The notes: generated from the letters alone by a model not told the origin. A stretch of 64,000 nt of DNA from Kwoniella bestiolae CBS 10118 (GCF_000512585.2 NC_089244.1:868001-932000); one strand, 5' to 3'; shown: positions 48,135-61,249, counted from the stretch's first letter. Translations and numbers: made by a program.

Positions 48135-50761
48135 TCCAACAACCCAATTCTAGACCGCAAATGGCTCCTGCAGCCCAGCGCCAGGGATTTATCAGTTCTC
48201 TCGCCACGTTCTACAAATCCATAAATCAACCGTTACCTCAGGCCATTTTCAATGGAGAACGAGACGGAGCGTTTCAAGTTGGAGGTGCTTGGGTTGAGGT
48301 AATGGAACTGACATTGGCGGTTATGAGATTTGGCGGTATTATGAACGTGTGTGATCAAACCAACCTGTCTTTGAACGCTTATGAGACTGACCAATGACAT
48401 TTCACAGGTCATGCAGCAAGGAGCCGATCAACCATTCTGGCGAGCCTTGATACAAACGAACAATATTCCCGACCCTCTTCCTGAGGCTGTTCCGATGCCC
48501 AAACCGATAAATGCCGATCCCAATGCTCCTCAGCAAACGACCAACAACCCGATTCAGTATATTGTCAGTGCGTACATTGCGTGGCTCCAGCCATTCCAAC
48601 AGCATATGTCTAGGCAGAGAAACCAAGTTGCGCAACGACAGCAAGCCATGGCTATGGGTCGACCTCCAGCTCAACAGCCTGGTATGCCTCCTACTCCCAT
48701 GATGAATGGGATGCCGGGGATGGCGACGGGTCAACAGATGTTCGCAATTCCCTCTCCTGCGGGGTCGGTAGCTACTCCCACATCGATGATTCCTCCTTCT
48801 CCTGCGGGGTCAATGTCATTCATGCCTGGCATTCCTTCTCCGATCACGCATGCAACTCCGACGGAAACCAAGCCTAGTGGAAGAGGACGGGGACGGGGGA
48901 GAGGAAGGGGAAGAGGTAGGGGTAGAGGACAGGCGCACGATACGTCGTCGAGAAACGTGCCTCCACCGATACATACTGGTCATAATGATATGTCTGCACC
49001 GACGTCCGCAATGGTTGGAACACCTGAACCAGGGCACAAGCGTAAAAGGGAGAAGAAGGACAAGGGCCTACATTCGGCTGAGGTGAGCTTCTAATCGTGT
49101 ATTCTGCCAGATACAAGCTGACAATGCTGTTTGCTGTACAGAACTCCACTCCTTCCACTCCTGCCTCTGGACAAGTTAGTCTACCAGCTGTCAGTGCACC
49201 TACCGAAAGACCCCCTACACCTAAGCGAGCAAGGTATAAAGTGGAGTATAAACCGATCCAAAAGACCCAAAATCACCTCGGTGGATGGGAGAAGAACATG
49301 GTGGCGCACACGTTTGCCAAGAACTCTCTGAATCAAGGTACAAGACCTATACATGATCTCGCTATTGTCGATATGGAAGGTATCCTGATGAGTCTACGCT
49401 CGAGGCTACCCCACGAACTCAGCTACGCCATAACGGTTTTATCAATGTTATCGATGTCTCACCCTGAAGAAAACGTCACTGGATTACCTCTGACGCACCT
49501 GCAGGAAGTATATCAGGAGATACTGGACTTGCTGAATGAAGCTGCGTTTGGCGAAGATGGGTATGAAAGTTGGGATAAAAAATACGCCCAGAATCAATCT
49601 CAGAAATCTGAACTCAATGGAGAAACGAAAACGGACATTCGAGATGATTTGAATCAAATGACTTTTCTGGAGTTGGAACAACTCGGACGTGATTTCGAAT
49701 TCACATTTGACGATGAAGAATACCTGGAAACACCTAAACCCTCCAGAGATTCTACGGGTGGTCAAACAGATATACTTCTGGCAGGTATGAATTTGCTAAG
49801 AAACTTTTCGATGTATGCCGACAATTGCGAAGTGATGGCCTCCAACCGAGACACTTTCGAACTCCTTGCGAATATCACCGACGCGAGACTATGCCGATTA
49901 CCTGGGCAATCCCCCGGTGGAAAACCATTTTCAATCCTTGAACTAGCGAGGGTCCGAAGAGATGCCATAAGTGTTTTAACGAATATCGGAACGTACATCA
50001 ATCTCAGGGCTCATTCGGCCAAATCGACCATATCGATTTTCAGAGTATTATCGAGTTTCCTTAATTCCGGATTCGACAGTGCGGCGATCCGTGAGCCCCT
50101 CTTCGGACCGGTTAGCACGATATCGCTCAACGAGGTCAGGGCGCCGGTCAACCATTCGCTGAACAGAGCGTTGGAGGCGTTCAGCAAGATCATGCTGAGC
50201 GATGGGAATCGGGAAGTCATAGGTGCCAAGATCTCACCAGGAGAATTGATAAGGACATTTGAGAGTTTGGTTAAGTTATTCCCAATAACCAAGAGACAGG
50301 TGGAAGCATTACATACCATCGAAGATTACCTGGGACTATACGAACTCCTCTCCCTATGTGTGTATTCACTTGTATTCTCAGCGAATATCCCTACTCGAGC
50401 CAAGATGAGGGATATCCCTGGTGTACTAGACATCTTGATAAGAATTATAGTAGATACTACACTCCAACATAAAGATTTCAAGGTCAACCCATTTACGATC
50501 CTCTCTCGTCGTCTGTGCGAGACCCTCGGCATACTCAATGGGAATATCCAGCCGAACGGAATGGTGGAAAATCAAATTTGCTTCTCCGGGGGTGGGGTGG
50601 ATAGTACGGTCGGGTGGAAGTTTGATAGTAAGAAGATTGTCGGTGGGTATCTCGCGAGCAGGAGCGAGGAGATTCTGGGTGCGCTGGGGAGGGTTAGGAA
50701 TGTTGATTTGGCGGCTTTTAGGGAGTTGGAGGGGATGTGTTGGGGTGGGGAGGGGGAGTGA
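46963..50761 (+). CDS. SWI1: SWI/SNF chromatin-remodelling subunit Swi1 with degenerate ARID
   Basis: Exons are 46963-47448, 47525-48346, 48408-49082 and 49142-50761, in phase, 1200 aa. The N-terminal half is Pro/Gln/Asn-rich with Gln runs (PolyQ at about 47810-47835 and 47955-48000). An ARID-like module lies at about 383-460 (FISSLATFYKSINQ, GGAWVEVMELTLAVMRFGG, then VMQQGADQPFWRALIQ); its DNA-binding loop is poorly matched. It spans an intron. An RG repeat of about 18 residues (48885-48930) may bind nucleic acid. The C-terminal half (about 660-1195, from KRARYKVEYKPIQKTQNHLGGW) is the conserved Swi1/BAF250 armadillo-like domain. It acts in the nucleus in ATP-dependent nucleosome remodelling. 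It is the only complete copy; see the duplicated first copy. Confidence 0.92.
48885..48930 (+). repeat. Purine-rich Arg-Gly tract within Swi1
   Basis: GGACGG, GGGAGA, GGAAGG and GGTAGG units in a row encode alternating Arg and Gly. It is a low-complexity tract between the ARID and the C-terminal domain. Confidence 0.7.
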
Positions 50762-51459
50762 GCGTGAGGGTGTAGGAGTATTTTAGGATGTGGATATAGG
50801 AGTAAGGAGGGGACGACAACGCTGGATACGTTAGGTATGGGTACTATCACATAGCTTACGAGTAGGGATCACTCGAGTATATACTATACTATACTATATC
50901 GTACAGTGTACAGTAACTCGTACAACAAAGATAGTGTCTCATCATATCATTCATTGTTTCATTGTAATAGCGCATTTTCGGGATTTATGGGATTATCTCT
51001 GGAGTTGGAGTTGGGAGTAGATAGATCTGTCATGTACAGATTAAGAAGACAAGGATGAGATGGAAGTTGAATGAAATATCATATATATCTGAGCACAGTT
51101 CTGTGATCCTGTATGGTCTGCGATGATGTCTCGTTTGTTCATGAATGAACCTGAGTACGACCAGGCTTTGCCATCGATGTTGCACCGAACCGGCGAATGC
51201 GTCAGACGTCATGACCAAATTAAACACATAACATACGGTACCAGTCCGATATAGATATTTCGCCAAGATATAAAGTATCGTAAACAGATAGACACATGAA
51301 CCTATTAACATTAACATGAATATCAACAAAACTAGAGATTGAAACGGATACTTCCGTAGTTGAATCAACTTTCACAGAAAGATAATCTCGCCACTTTGCA
51401 CATCCACTCAAGTCTTGATCGACATTTCCTTTTGATTCGATCATCTTAGTCTAATGGAG
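50762..51459. other. Convergent spacer between Swi1 and the LPMO
   Basis: AT-rich, about 0.7 kb, with TATACTATACTATA-type repeats near 50880-50900. It is the shared 3' region; no gene was recognised. Confidence 0.45.
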
Positions 51460-53086
51460 CTAAGCAATGTCCGCGCCACTTTCAATCCTCCTCTTCCTCA
51501 ATCTCTCTTTCCTCCTCTCCCTCCTCTCCAGATGCTTCTTCAACAAATCCGGAGAACTTCTCAATCTCTCCAGATGTCGCTTTCGTGAGACAGAACAGGT
51601 CTTACCGCTCGTACCCCCGCTCGTTGGTGTGGGCGAAGCTGAAGCTGAAGCTGAAGCAGAAGTGACGATCGCTACCTGGGCTGGGATACTGGTAGTAGGT
51701 TGAGTTGATTCCCTAGTCATGGTAGTTTGTACAGTCACTGTGGTTTGGGTGGTGTAATCTGTGCCGCTTACTGAGGTCGAAGTAGGAGCAGCTTGAGCGT
51801 CGGAAGAAGAGGAGGGCTGTATGTCACCAAAGGCACCTGAAGCTGCCACCGAGGAGGCAGAGGCAGGAGTAGAAGCGGTAGAAGCTTGGGACGAAGATGA
51901 AGCAGCTGGAGCGGATGATGAGGCTTGTTCGGCCCCCCCGACAGCGGCGAATAAGTCGGTTTGAGCACCGTTGATAAATCCGTATTCGTTGTTGTCTAGA
52001 TAAAGACAAAGGGATATCAGTACACTGTGAATGTGCCATCAAGCATAGGGATGATTCGAAGGGAGCAACGCAAGTATCCCTTTCATGATCTTCAAACGTA
52101 GATTCAACTCACAGAAAGGAGGATCATACTCTCCTTGAGGGTTGTTGTTCCTCTCTGCCTGATACCAATAATGAGGCTGTTTAGCACCGACGGTACAGTT
52201 CGAAGTATCTGTGGGGTAATTGCACTTGTTGGCGGTTTTAGCTGGAAACGAGATCGAGAGAACAAGAGTCAGCCGATATACCAAGTGAAAAGGAGTGGAG
52301 GTACGAAGAAGTTTTGACTCACGAGCAGGCAAGGGAGTCACACCAGTAGCATCTGTGATATTACATCTATACCCCAAGAAGTAGTTCTGTTCGCTCCCAG
52401 CCTTCTCAGAATGAATCCATCCCCACATACAATGACATCCCCCCTCGGGGCATGGCGGCAAATCAGCGGGAATATGGAAATCCACATCCTTGAACCACGG
52501 GCAAGTATAGTTCACAGAAATCACAGTGAAATCTTCAGGTTGGATTTTCTTGACATCGCTTTCGTAAGCTATGGCAATCCCACAACCCTTCACATTCTGG
52601 GGATCGGGCGACCCCCATTGATCGGTAGTGTGCATTGCCCCGATACCTCCCGAGGCTCCATCTCCGTCACATGCGTAGATACCGGTCTGTTGATAGTCGT
52701 TTTGGCCGTAGGTCGTCAGGGCCTTGTTGCACGCTACTTGACCTTTGTATGTCCCACCGGAGGGGAGGGACATGAATTTACCGTCTTGGGGGGGTTTGTC
52801 GATGTAGCCGTGGAACCACCATTCGTTGAATGGGAGGTGCATCAACGGAAGAACAGGTTCGGATTGGTTGGGATCGTTGGGGTCCCATCTGAGTAAAACA
52901 TGAAATATAAGCATAAGCACAATCCTCTCGCTGAACCGATATGATATAATCTCGTTACTTGTTGGTAGAGTAGGTGCGTGCAAAAATCGCCAAAACTCAC
53001 CCGTACATCCCTTCGTCCCACAAGGCAATATGAGCCTTGACAGCTACCATCGAAGCAAGGGCAAAGCACAGCTGAGAGGTTCGCAT
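51460..53086 (-). CDS. AA14-like lytic polysaccharide monooxygenase, secreted
   Basis: Four exons (minus): 53001-53086, 52323-52888, 52113-52241 and 51460-51995; phases close to 438 aa. A signal peptide (1-18) ends in KA, leaving His19 at the mature N-terminus, the copper-brace requirement. Family matches in order: HIALWDEGMYGW, FNEWWFHGYIDKPP, KGCGIAIAYESDVKKIQPEDF, PPCPEGGCHCMWGWIHS, GSEQNYFLGYRC, GAKQPHYWYQAE and YNNEYGFINGAQTD. That order fits AA14, copper enzymes described to cleave xylan on cellulose, though fungal cell-wall roles are also proposed for related LPMO families. After the domain come about 90 Ser/Thr/Ala-rich residues and a very basic tail (KRHLERLRSSPDLLKKHLER...). No GPI signal is seen. 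In vivo substrate unknown. Confidence 0.88.
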
Positions 53087-54147
53087 CGTGTGTAGTGAAT
53101 TCAATTTGTCGTATATGATAGGTTCGGAGTAGGTTCAGCGATAGAGAGGGGTTGGGTGATTGGTTTTATGGTTTTCTCGTTATAGCCAAAGAGCGTGGGT
53201 AGCTTTGTGAGCGTAAAGAACGTGAATATGGGATCAACCCTGGTTTATGTCGATACGACTGGCTGCGAGAGGAAAGTAAAGGTTAGTATGGATGATGAAG
53301 ATGATTATATAGATGATGATGGAAGAATAGAAGAGGGGGAAAGGGGGAAGATATGGTCAGATGTGCGCTAGGTATATACAATAACACAATAGGGATGGGG
53401 TAAAGCGCTATACTCACCAAGGATCAAGGATGCTTTGGTTCAACCAAAAACCAAAATGTGAAGCAATGATTGTCGTTGTGTGCCTTTTTCTCTTGTGCTT
53501 GTCCTTCTTTCTTACACCAGGTAAGTGCGATATTGTTTGATGAAACGCTTGGATCCCAAAGGTACAGACGAACAAAGCTCAGCTATGATCGTTTCGTGTC
53601 AAGTTGGAAGATCCGTGCGCTGAGCTGTAGATGGAGATGGAGATGATCGAAGCGGAGATCGAAGAGTTGATGGGGAACAATGCGTCAAGCACTGCACTAA
53701 CAGGTGAACAGGTGGGTTGATGAAGAACAACGTACAATCCAGAGATTCCTGCATCTTATATATCCCATCTCACTTCTGTATAACCCCTCTATATCCTTGC
53801 TCTATCTCGTACTTGTCACACCTCCACTTGCATACCTCGTTGGACCCGAAAAAAAAGATAGACGCGTATTTTTAGCATCTCAGGCGTCACTCTTCCCGCT
53901 CTGTCTTGAGCCGAAATATCTGGTAACCATATTCCATGTTTCAGGGTGGTAACGTATGACGGAATCAGGGGTAAATTGACGGTTTCATGCGAGACATCCG
54001 TGCGGGTGGCGTAGGGCAGGTGCTCGTGAATCGGCTGTGTCCCATAGATGATTTATAGGTATGATGTCGAAAAGAGGTACTACATGTATACCGCCAGAAC
54101 ATTCAATGTATATATGCATCCTAATGTAGATAACCGGACCCTACAGC
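53087..54147. other. 1.06 kb upstream region of the LPMO gene
   Basis: It lies upstream of the LPMO start and downstream of the FG-GAP gene's stop, both on the minus strand. Only small unsupported ORFs are present (for example 53704-53952). A poly-A stretch of 8 is at about 53850. Confidence 0.4.
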
Positions 54148-57100
54148 CTACAACGCCTGGAAATTGATAGAATGCAATTTCCTTCTCCTCTCCTTCTCGT
54201 CCTCCTTCTTCTCCCGCTCATTCAAGAATAGTACAACGAATCCCAGCATCACTGTAGTTCCAAAAACTGACACCCCAACCCACGGGACCCAATCTCCAGG
54301 TTTGAGGTATAAAGACGATTTCCACTCTTTTGAACGGTTCTTTACTGGCGAGGACCCCATTTGCCGTTTGACTATGTCTGATGAGTTTGTATATGAGATT
54401 GATCTAGACTTGATGGTAGGAGGAGTTCCTTCCTCTTCATCTGGAGTTGTTGGATAAGGCGGGTTGATGATTATTTGGGAATTCGGTATGATCGATTCTA
54501 GGTATGTGGAATGTCTGCCTGGTGGAAGAGAAGTACCAATGAATAGTTTCTGCATCAAGATAAAATTTCAGCGAGCAGTTTCTTCACTCAGATGATCAAA
54601 GAGACGAAAAAAAGCTCCTCCCCTGCCATGAGTCACGAAACAGAAACAGCGAATAGCACTCACCTCAACATAGTTGTTTGTCCTTCCCAGCCCGAAATAA
54701 GCATATGGCGTATGCAGAGAATGATATCCCGTTTGAGGTAGTTGAGCAACTGAGTATCACAAAGCACAAATGTTCCTCAGCTATCATCAAGACTGCAACG
54801 CTTGAGCGACAGCTGACTTACCCTGTTGAGCAACTCGATGACCCGCTGTGTCAAGTACCGTAAACTTGTACGTCGCACCTGAATAGCTGACCCCGAGAGG
54901 CTATCAAACAATAAACGAATAGTTAGCTATCCCGTTGTTCCGTATGGTCGGCGATGTAGCTCACACTGTATGATTTCCCTCCATCCACAGGCTCACATTT
55001 ACCTTCACAAGCGCCATTCAAGACTATAAAACACGTATTTGTCAGATGAAAACCTGTTTATGCGATCACGGTCACGGAATGGCTAGCTTACCCTGCGCTT
55101 TGAGGAAGAAAGCATCATGATAGAAATTATTCTGCACAAAAGTGATTTTCTGTCCTGACTGAGATCCTGAACGTTGAATGAGGATATCCAAAGAGCCCTG
55201 TATCCACGTCACATCAAGTAAGCTTACGTTCTTCGCAGTGCAATGCAAGGTGAACATATATTAACTCACATCATCATCAATATCTAGCCAACTCGCACCC
55301 TCCGCATCGTATATCCCATCCAACGCGGCCCATGGTTTCCCACCACCAACTTTGAAACCTCTCTTTGTCCCCTTCCTCTCGCAGCCGGGTACATTCTTCC
55401 CACACGGTGTATTGACCAAAACCTTAACTTGGTTGACTTCTTTATCACCTGATATGCCCTTACCTCCTTTGATACTGGTATGTACCGTCAAGAGCAAGTC
55501 TGGGAACCCATCGACATTGTAATCTCCTGGACGGACTGGAAGAGGGATAGTAGGTTGATTAGGGGGATGTAAGAGTATACCAGACGTCGTATCTTCTTCG
55601 TGAAGTGATAGGAGGGTAGAAAAGGGTATGGATGCGAAATCCTGTACATTTGGTGATTGAGTTTACGTACGTCTCTAGTAGGCAGCTCGCGACGAGTGAA
55701 CTCACAGGATCAGAAACCTCAAATGAGAAATCGAATCCTTCATCCGCCACGCAAAGTTCTCCCCAACCACGACACTTCAATTTTCCCTCTTTGGTCGTTT
55801 GAGATCCCTCTGTCGAACAGATCGGTACTTGTTTGTTATATGCTATGTTTATGGTACATTCTGTTCCTATGCCTGTAGATTTGGCATGATGTTTGCATGT
55901 GGGGAAGATGATGTCCATTGAGCCGTCACGGTCTGTCAGATGCATGTACAGATCAGCAATCGATTTTGAGGCGATTTGAAATGAGGTTTGATGAGAGCAA
56001 GAAGACTCACTCATATCTGCGAAAGACAAGGGTCCACTCCCTCTAGGTAAATCATAAGATTTCGACAATACATATCCTGCTGGTCCGCGGTTCAACCATA
56101 TTTGGATAGAATGATGAGTCGATTTAGGTTTCGAGCAGTGCAACACCAAGTCTGCAATCGAGAGAAGTTGGTAAGCCTTGAATCCTTCGTCGAACAATGG
56201 TCGGAAGGCTTACCAGGTAAGCAATCCCCATCTATATCTATGAAAGCACTACTATGTGGATTCGCCAATGTACATGCTTGATCGGAGGATGATAAGGGAG
56301 CTGATTCTCTGTAAGCATAAGATGTAAAGATTAGCCTCATGTTTCGGATGCGATCATGGAAAGATATGAGGTCACTTACAATGTGAATCCTGCACCATCA
56401 TTCAACCAGGTCTTCAATATACCTCCTTCGACTTCTTCGCTCGGTGCCAAACCTATTAAAGATGGTTTCAAGGAATTATCCGCATCGAATAATATTGGCT
56501 GGGTAGGTAGCGAAGAATCAAGCTTCCATGGTGTCTTCTCTGTGGAAAAGGTACCAGAGCTTAGCCACCAAATCAAACGAGTATGTATCACCAAAGACAG
56601 CGAATGATGGTCATAGCAAGAAGTGCAACTCACGAAATCCACCATTCTCTCCACCTCCCAAGAACACCTCCATACCAAGCTTCTCATTTTTGGTCTCCCA
56701 CCAATGACCGTCGTCCTCCTGTACGTATATTACGAGTAAGTCCAGGTGCCCATCGTGGTTGTAATCCCCTGGTATCATGTTTGATATGGTGGAAGAGAGG
56801 GTTAATGTGTGAGAAGGGATGTAACTGAATTTGTCTGTAATACGAGTACACATGCAAAGCTTTCAGTATTCATGCAAACTTGACCCAAATTTCGGCCATG
56901 GCATCAGAGAAGTGAAGGTATGAACGCACCTTTATTCCATAATTGTACAGTAATAGTCTTCCCATCCTCATTAAGCGTGAACAAATCGAGTCTATCGAAC
57001 ACCTCTCGTATGAGCTGTGTCCCCTTTGTGTCTGTATGGCGTAAGTCTATGACAAGAGAAAAACTGCTCACTTTTGATCACCATCCCAATCCCCCGCACC

Positions 57101-57262
57101 CACCACCCTCCCCCTAACATCTTCCAACCCCAACGATCCAGCATCTATAAAAGCCTCGTCTTGAAACCTCTTCTCCTTGAACGGCCATATTGCGTCCACA
57201 CCTTGGGACCAGGTTAGGAGGGAGAGCAGAGCTAGTGAGGCTAGCGAGGTAGAGGGTATCAT
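54148..57262 (-). CDS. FG-GAP type I membrane protein (ITFG1/TIP family)
   Basis: A multi-exon gene; the first exon is 57072-57262 and the last includes 54148-54558. A signal peptide (1-about 24, MIPSTSLASLALLSLLTW) is followed by a beta-propeller of FG-GAP repeats with calcium loops: AGDWDGDQ, GDYNHDGHLDLLVI, IDIDGDCLPDLVL, ADMNRDGSMDIIF, GDYNVDGFPDLLLTV and IDDDGSLDILIQ. The loops recur across introns in frame. Near the end are GRTNNYVEKLFIG, a single helix (about WVPWVGVSVFGTTVMLGFVVLFL) and a basic cytosolic tail. The layout matches the T-cell immunomodulatory-protein (ITFG1/LINKIN) family found across eukaryotes. It is probably a membrane receptor-like or adhesion protein of the secretory route or cell surface; its fungal role is not known to me. 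Middle exon borders were checked only at several points. Confidence 0.85.
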
Positions 57263-57597
57263 CTGTCCATTGATCTTTGCTCTGTCGTTGAACGTGAATA
57301 TGTGACGATATAATCATCAACGATGAGCTTTACGAGTACTCTTGGACAGTCAAGTTGAGCGGGTGATGTTGACGTTTAGGAGTGTTTACGTAATCCTTTT
57401 GTAGTAACGCTCCGGTTAATCGGAAAAGCAAGATACACGAATGGAATGAAACCAGATAAATACAGATGAGTGAATCATCTATCGATCTCTCTTCTTCTCT
57501 GTCGTCTTTCTTGACATGGTCTCTTCTCAACTGGCTTCTGTCGTTGCTGCCCAACCTGATCTAGCTCGAGGTACCTTTCATCAGATCAACAAGCACG
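57263..57597. other. Divergent promoter between the FG-GAP gene and PEX2
   Basis: 335 bp. An ATG at 57517 opens an in-frame alternative leader (MVSSQLASVVAAQ) that would need an intron before 57598; I judged it less likely. Confidence 0.4.
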
Positions 57598-59271
57598 ATG
57601 TCATCTTCTGACAGGATCATCTACCCCGGCGAATCTCCTTCCGAGTCCTCCTCCCATGCAGCTGCCTCTAGGAGAGCGCTGAGGGTGAATCAGATTGATT
57701 CGGAGGATCTGGACAGTGCCCTGGTGGGGATGCTGAGCGATAAACTATCAACTTCATTGAACAATTTCAAGGTAAGCTGGCGTGACTACTTTGATAACAT
57801 TCACTGTCAAGTAGCTTATCGTCATTTTCGTATCATCATGACTAGTCAACAATCTCAGATGGGCTGAAACCCGAGTTGGAACTCGTCATCAAACTTGCAA
57901 TGTTCAGATATGGAATTTGGTCCCAACTCAGAGCATCGCCGGGAGCTAAGCTGCAGAATCTCAAGATGATCTCTGATAAGAGTAATAATCGTATGTCAAA
58001 TCAGCTTCTACCTTCTCCTCCCCTCTTCGAATGTAGGACGAAATAAGCTGATTCCTTTCATCCGTTTGAATCGGTAGCTACGAAACGTATCTTACTTCTA
58101 TATCTATTACTACACCCCCCGGTGTTCCCTAGATACCTGATCAATCGGGTTAAGAACTATGCCTTATCGAATCAATGGTCTGATCTGCCGAATTACGATT
58201 ATCGTAAGAAGATTTGGAAGATCTTAGGGAGGTTGGAGAGTATAAGTAGGATCTGGGAGCTTGGAGGATGGTTGGCTTTCTTATGGGATGGGAAGTGAGT
58301 TGAGGATTCTCCGCGCATGCTCGCTGCTATGTATCCGACACATTGTGAATGGGATGTGCTAATGCTGAATTGGCCGTAAAGGTACCCCTCGCTGCTTATG
58401 AGGATACTACGACTACGTCTCGTACCTTCCCAGCCGCACTTGACGAGATTGGTCTCGTACGAATTCATGAATAGACAGTTGGTATGGGGAGCGTTTACCG
58501 TGAGTTAACTTGCCCACTCTGATCTCTCAGATCCAAGCTCTCCATTTCCAACGTTTTTCACCAATGAAATAGATGTGGTACAGATAATCTCAGCTAACAT
58601 CTATGACGCTTTCACAGGAATTCCTAATGTTCTCAATCCCCCTTCGTCCCTCCCTCCCATCATTCCTCAACCCATCTACCCAAATCAATCACCTCAAATC
58701 GATACTCTCCCCGCCCCAAACAATAGACTACACCTCCATCCCCACCTCATCATCTTCCTCGTCCGATAAATCAACAGGACATAAAGGCATATACAGTACT
58801 CTGCCCAAATCTACCTGTCCAATATGTTATTCGCGCAACTCCACTCAGCCAGTCCCACTATCTTCTTCCTCTGCTGGATCGAATCTCACCTTACCTCCTA
58901 TAGAGGGTGTCAGTGGATCAGGGTTCGGACACGAGGAGGATGAAGAGGATAGTAGGGTGTTTATACCTGCTCAGACTGATTGTAGGGGAGATTGTAGGTG
59001 GTGTTATTATTGTATTGGCGGGGTGCTGTATGAACATTATGAGAGGGTGAAGGCTCGTGGAGGGAAGAAGGGGGATAAGGGCGAGGGGAGGGCGGAGAGG
59101 GCGGAGAGGGCGGAGAATAAGGACGGGACAAGGGAAGGGAAGGGAGAAAGTAGGGAGGGGAAAGAAGTGGATGAGGTGGAGAGTGAGGCGGATAAGTGGG
59201 ATTGTCTGAGGTGCGGTGGGAAGGTTGGTAGAGCTTGGAGAGTTGGTGAGGATGGGGTTGTTGAGGAGTGA
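57598..59271 (+). CDS. PEX2: Peroxin 2, peroxisomal RING E3 ligase
   Basis: Exons are 57598-57771, 57846-57990, 58078-58294, 58382-58499 and 58618-59271; phases close to 435 aa. The protein is part of the Pex2-Pex10-Pex12 ubiquitin ligase that recycles Pex5 at the peroxisomal membrane. The N-terminal domain shows VNQIDSEDLDSALVGMLSDKL, ELELVIKLAMFRYGIW and hydrophobic helices (LLLYLLLHPPVFPRYLINR, IWELGGWLAFLWDGKYP). The RING-type site at the C-terminus begins CPIC (residues 285-288), then DCRWCYYC and CLRCGG. Between the first and later Cys pairs lies a long Ser-rich insert (about 30 residues), and after it a Lys/Glu/Arg-rich run; both are longer than in most fungi. The start at 57598 (MSSSDRIIYPG) lies in frame with the conserved region. 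Confidence 0.88.
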
Positions 59272-59620
59272 GATCTTGATACTATCTATCTTAGGTGTAT
59301 ACCATATGCATGCGATAGATTGCCAAGCATGCTGCTCGTCTTCACTTGCATCTCGCTGCATGATCCATGCAAGTGTATGTTCCCATTTTACATACATGCT
59401 ATACCATCCACCTATAGTTGATCGGACTTCCTCCACTTTGGCGTCAACATTACGAAAAGTGGAGGAAGATCACCTCACTCACAACTTTTTCCTCATCTTT
59501 CATTGCCCCTCATATACCATCATTCAACAGCTCAACCCCTCTGCCCTGCTTGGTCAACCCATAGAATTGCCATCACTGCACTGCATCTCTTACAAAGTGA
59601 CCAGTCGAGTGAGATATAAC
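59272..59620. other. Short same-strand spacer
   Basis: About 350 bp between PEX2 and the next gene, with the latter's promoter. It has a direct run GTGGAGGAAG near 59430-59465 that repeats; no gene. Confidence 0.35.
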
Positions 59621-61249
59621 ATGTCCACTCGCCCACTACCAAAACCCATCCCAATCCCCTCCCTCCTCCCTTCTTCTTTTTCCTCCTCCTCTACCTCTTT
59701 GCAGAACAAAGCCGGACCGTCCCAGTCACTACCCTCCCCATCCTACATCCTCGGCCCACTCCCACCCACCTCGCCCCTGCATATCGCACTGAACTACCTC
59801 AAAGAAGCCGACGAGAGACCGTATACCCCTGGGATACCACCTCCGAACGAGCAGGACCGAAAGGGAAAAGGAAAGGCTAATACCACACCATCAATAGATG
59901 AGAAGCCAGCTCTGAGGGATCTGAGGAGTAGAGAGAGAGTACTGATCGTTACGGGATCGAAGTGGAATTATGTGGATGCTTTGCAGGAGGAGGATGAAGA
60001 TGTTTTTAGGAATGTTTCGGGGAGTTGGGAGGGGCTGAAGAGGCTGAGGAGGGTCGATATTAGGTGGGTCTACAGCTTATAATCTCAAATTCACTATTCT
60101 CGTATCAGTCAAGCTCGGTCTCGTTGGATGCCTTCCCTGATTTACATAACATAAATGATAGATCATGTCCTACCCCTTCGCACCTCTTACTCCTCCTCAC
60201 CCTACTTACCGAATCCGACTCTCGTCTGTCCTCTTCCAAGACTGCTCAACCGCAGTATCTCGAATCGGCTCCTTCAGTCATCATTCTGTGGGACATAGCG
60301 GGGATGTCCATGTATGAGCAGAGTCTGGATGAGAACGAACCGCCAGACATGCCCGAAGGCGAGGGGGAGGGTGACAGCGAACAGCCGTCAGCCGGTAGAG
60401 GCCCTAAGAGAAAGTTCAAGCCTGAGTAGGTCAATCAATATCGTGTATCATGAATATGGTAATACTAATGGAAAGAAATACGATGCAGTGTGTGTTTATC
60501 AGATTATATGAACATACTATCTGCTGTAAGAGCTGCAGTAGATCATTTGAATACATTACATCCCTCGTGAGTATTCCCTCTCATCGATCCTCTTCATATA
60601 CTTGTCATACAGTCCTCCCGAATCATCCACATCACCGACATTTCATTATTCGATTTCCGACTTTTGCTAACCATGCCGTCCCACACCGAAACATACTCAG
60701 AGACCCTCCAACCCAACTTTTGATCCTCGAACCCTCGCTCAACCCCCTATCTTCCCTCCCAATCCTCCCACCTTTATCGTCGGAGAACGAAGATCCCAAG
60801 ATGCCCAAATCTGCTAGAGAGCGTAGAGTAGCTTTGGTTGACTGTGCCAAGTGGATATTTGGGAAGGATAGTATAGGTGTCATACATCAGATATGTGAGT
60901 CGATCCTCTCCTTGCATAACAGTCGTACATATCGAGGCAGGAACCCGTGAAATCCAATCATCAATGATAGGTCGTCTTCTCGATCCTCCTCTGTCAAAGG
61001 AATGCCATTTTTCGATGTAGATGAAACTCTCTTGTATCGCATGCACGGAAGCTGACGATGTCTGGCGTATGTGCAGCCGGCGACCAGAATACCACCTCCC
61101 ATTTCTCCTTGACTTTCGAAAGAGACAAAGGGACAGATATGAGCTACCAGATGAGGAAGAAGAGATGTCCCAAAGCTCGTTGGAGTGTCCCTGAATGGCA
61201 GGGTGAGGAGAAACCGATGGGCTGGAGGTGGGAATGGATGGGATCGTAG
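59621..61249 (+). CDS. Unrecognised multi-exon protein
   Basis: The start at 59621 gives MSTRPLPKPIPIPS. The first exon is 59621-60063. I do not recognise the family. The first exon ends SRERVLIVTGSKWNYVDALQEEDEDVF...RVDIR, which has the look of a RecA-like strand-turn with a hydrophobic strand, but no GKT P-loop. A second stretch carries HLLLLLTLLTE and APSVIILWDIAGM, a further hydrophobic strand with an Asp. Later pieces read SARERRVALVDCAKWIFGKD and, in the last exon (about 61078-61249), TTSHFSLTFERDKGTDMSYQMRKKRCPKARW. The pattern resembles a divergent RecA/Rad51-like repair protein in layout, but this is weak and untested. Borders at 60420-60700 and 60890-61080 are not resolved. Confidence 0.55.

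Noticed and set aside
50870..50905. TATAC repeats as a promoter
   Set aside because: They lie between two convergent stop codons, so a 3' UTR role is more likely.
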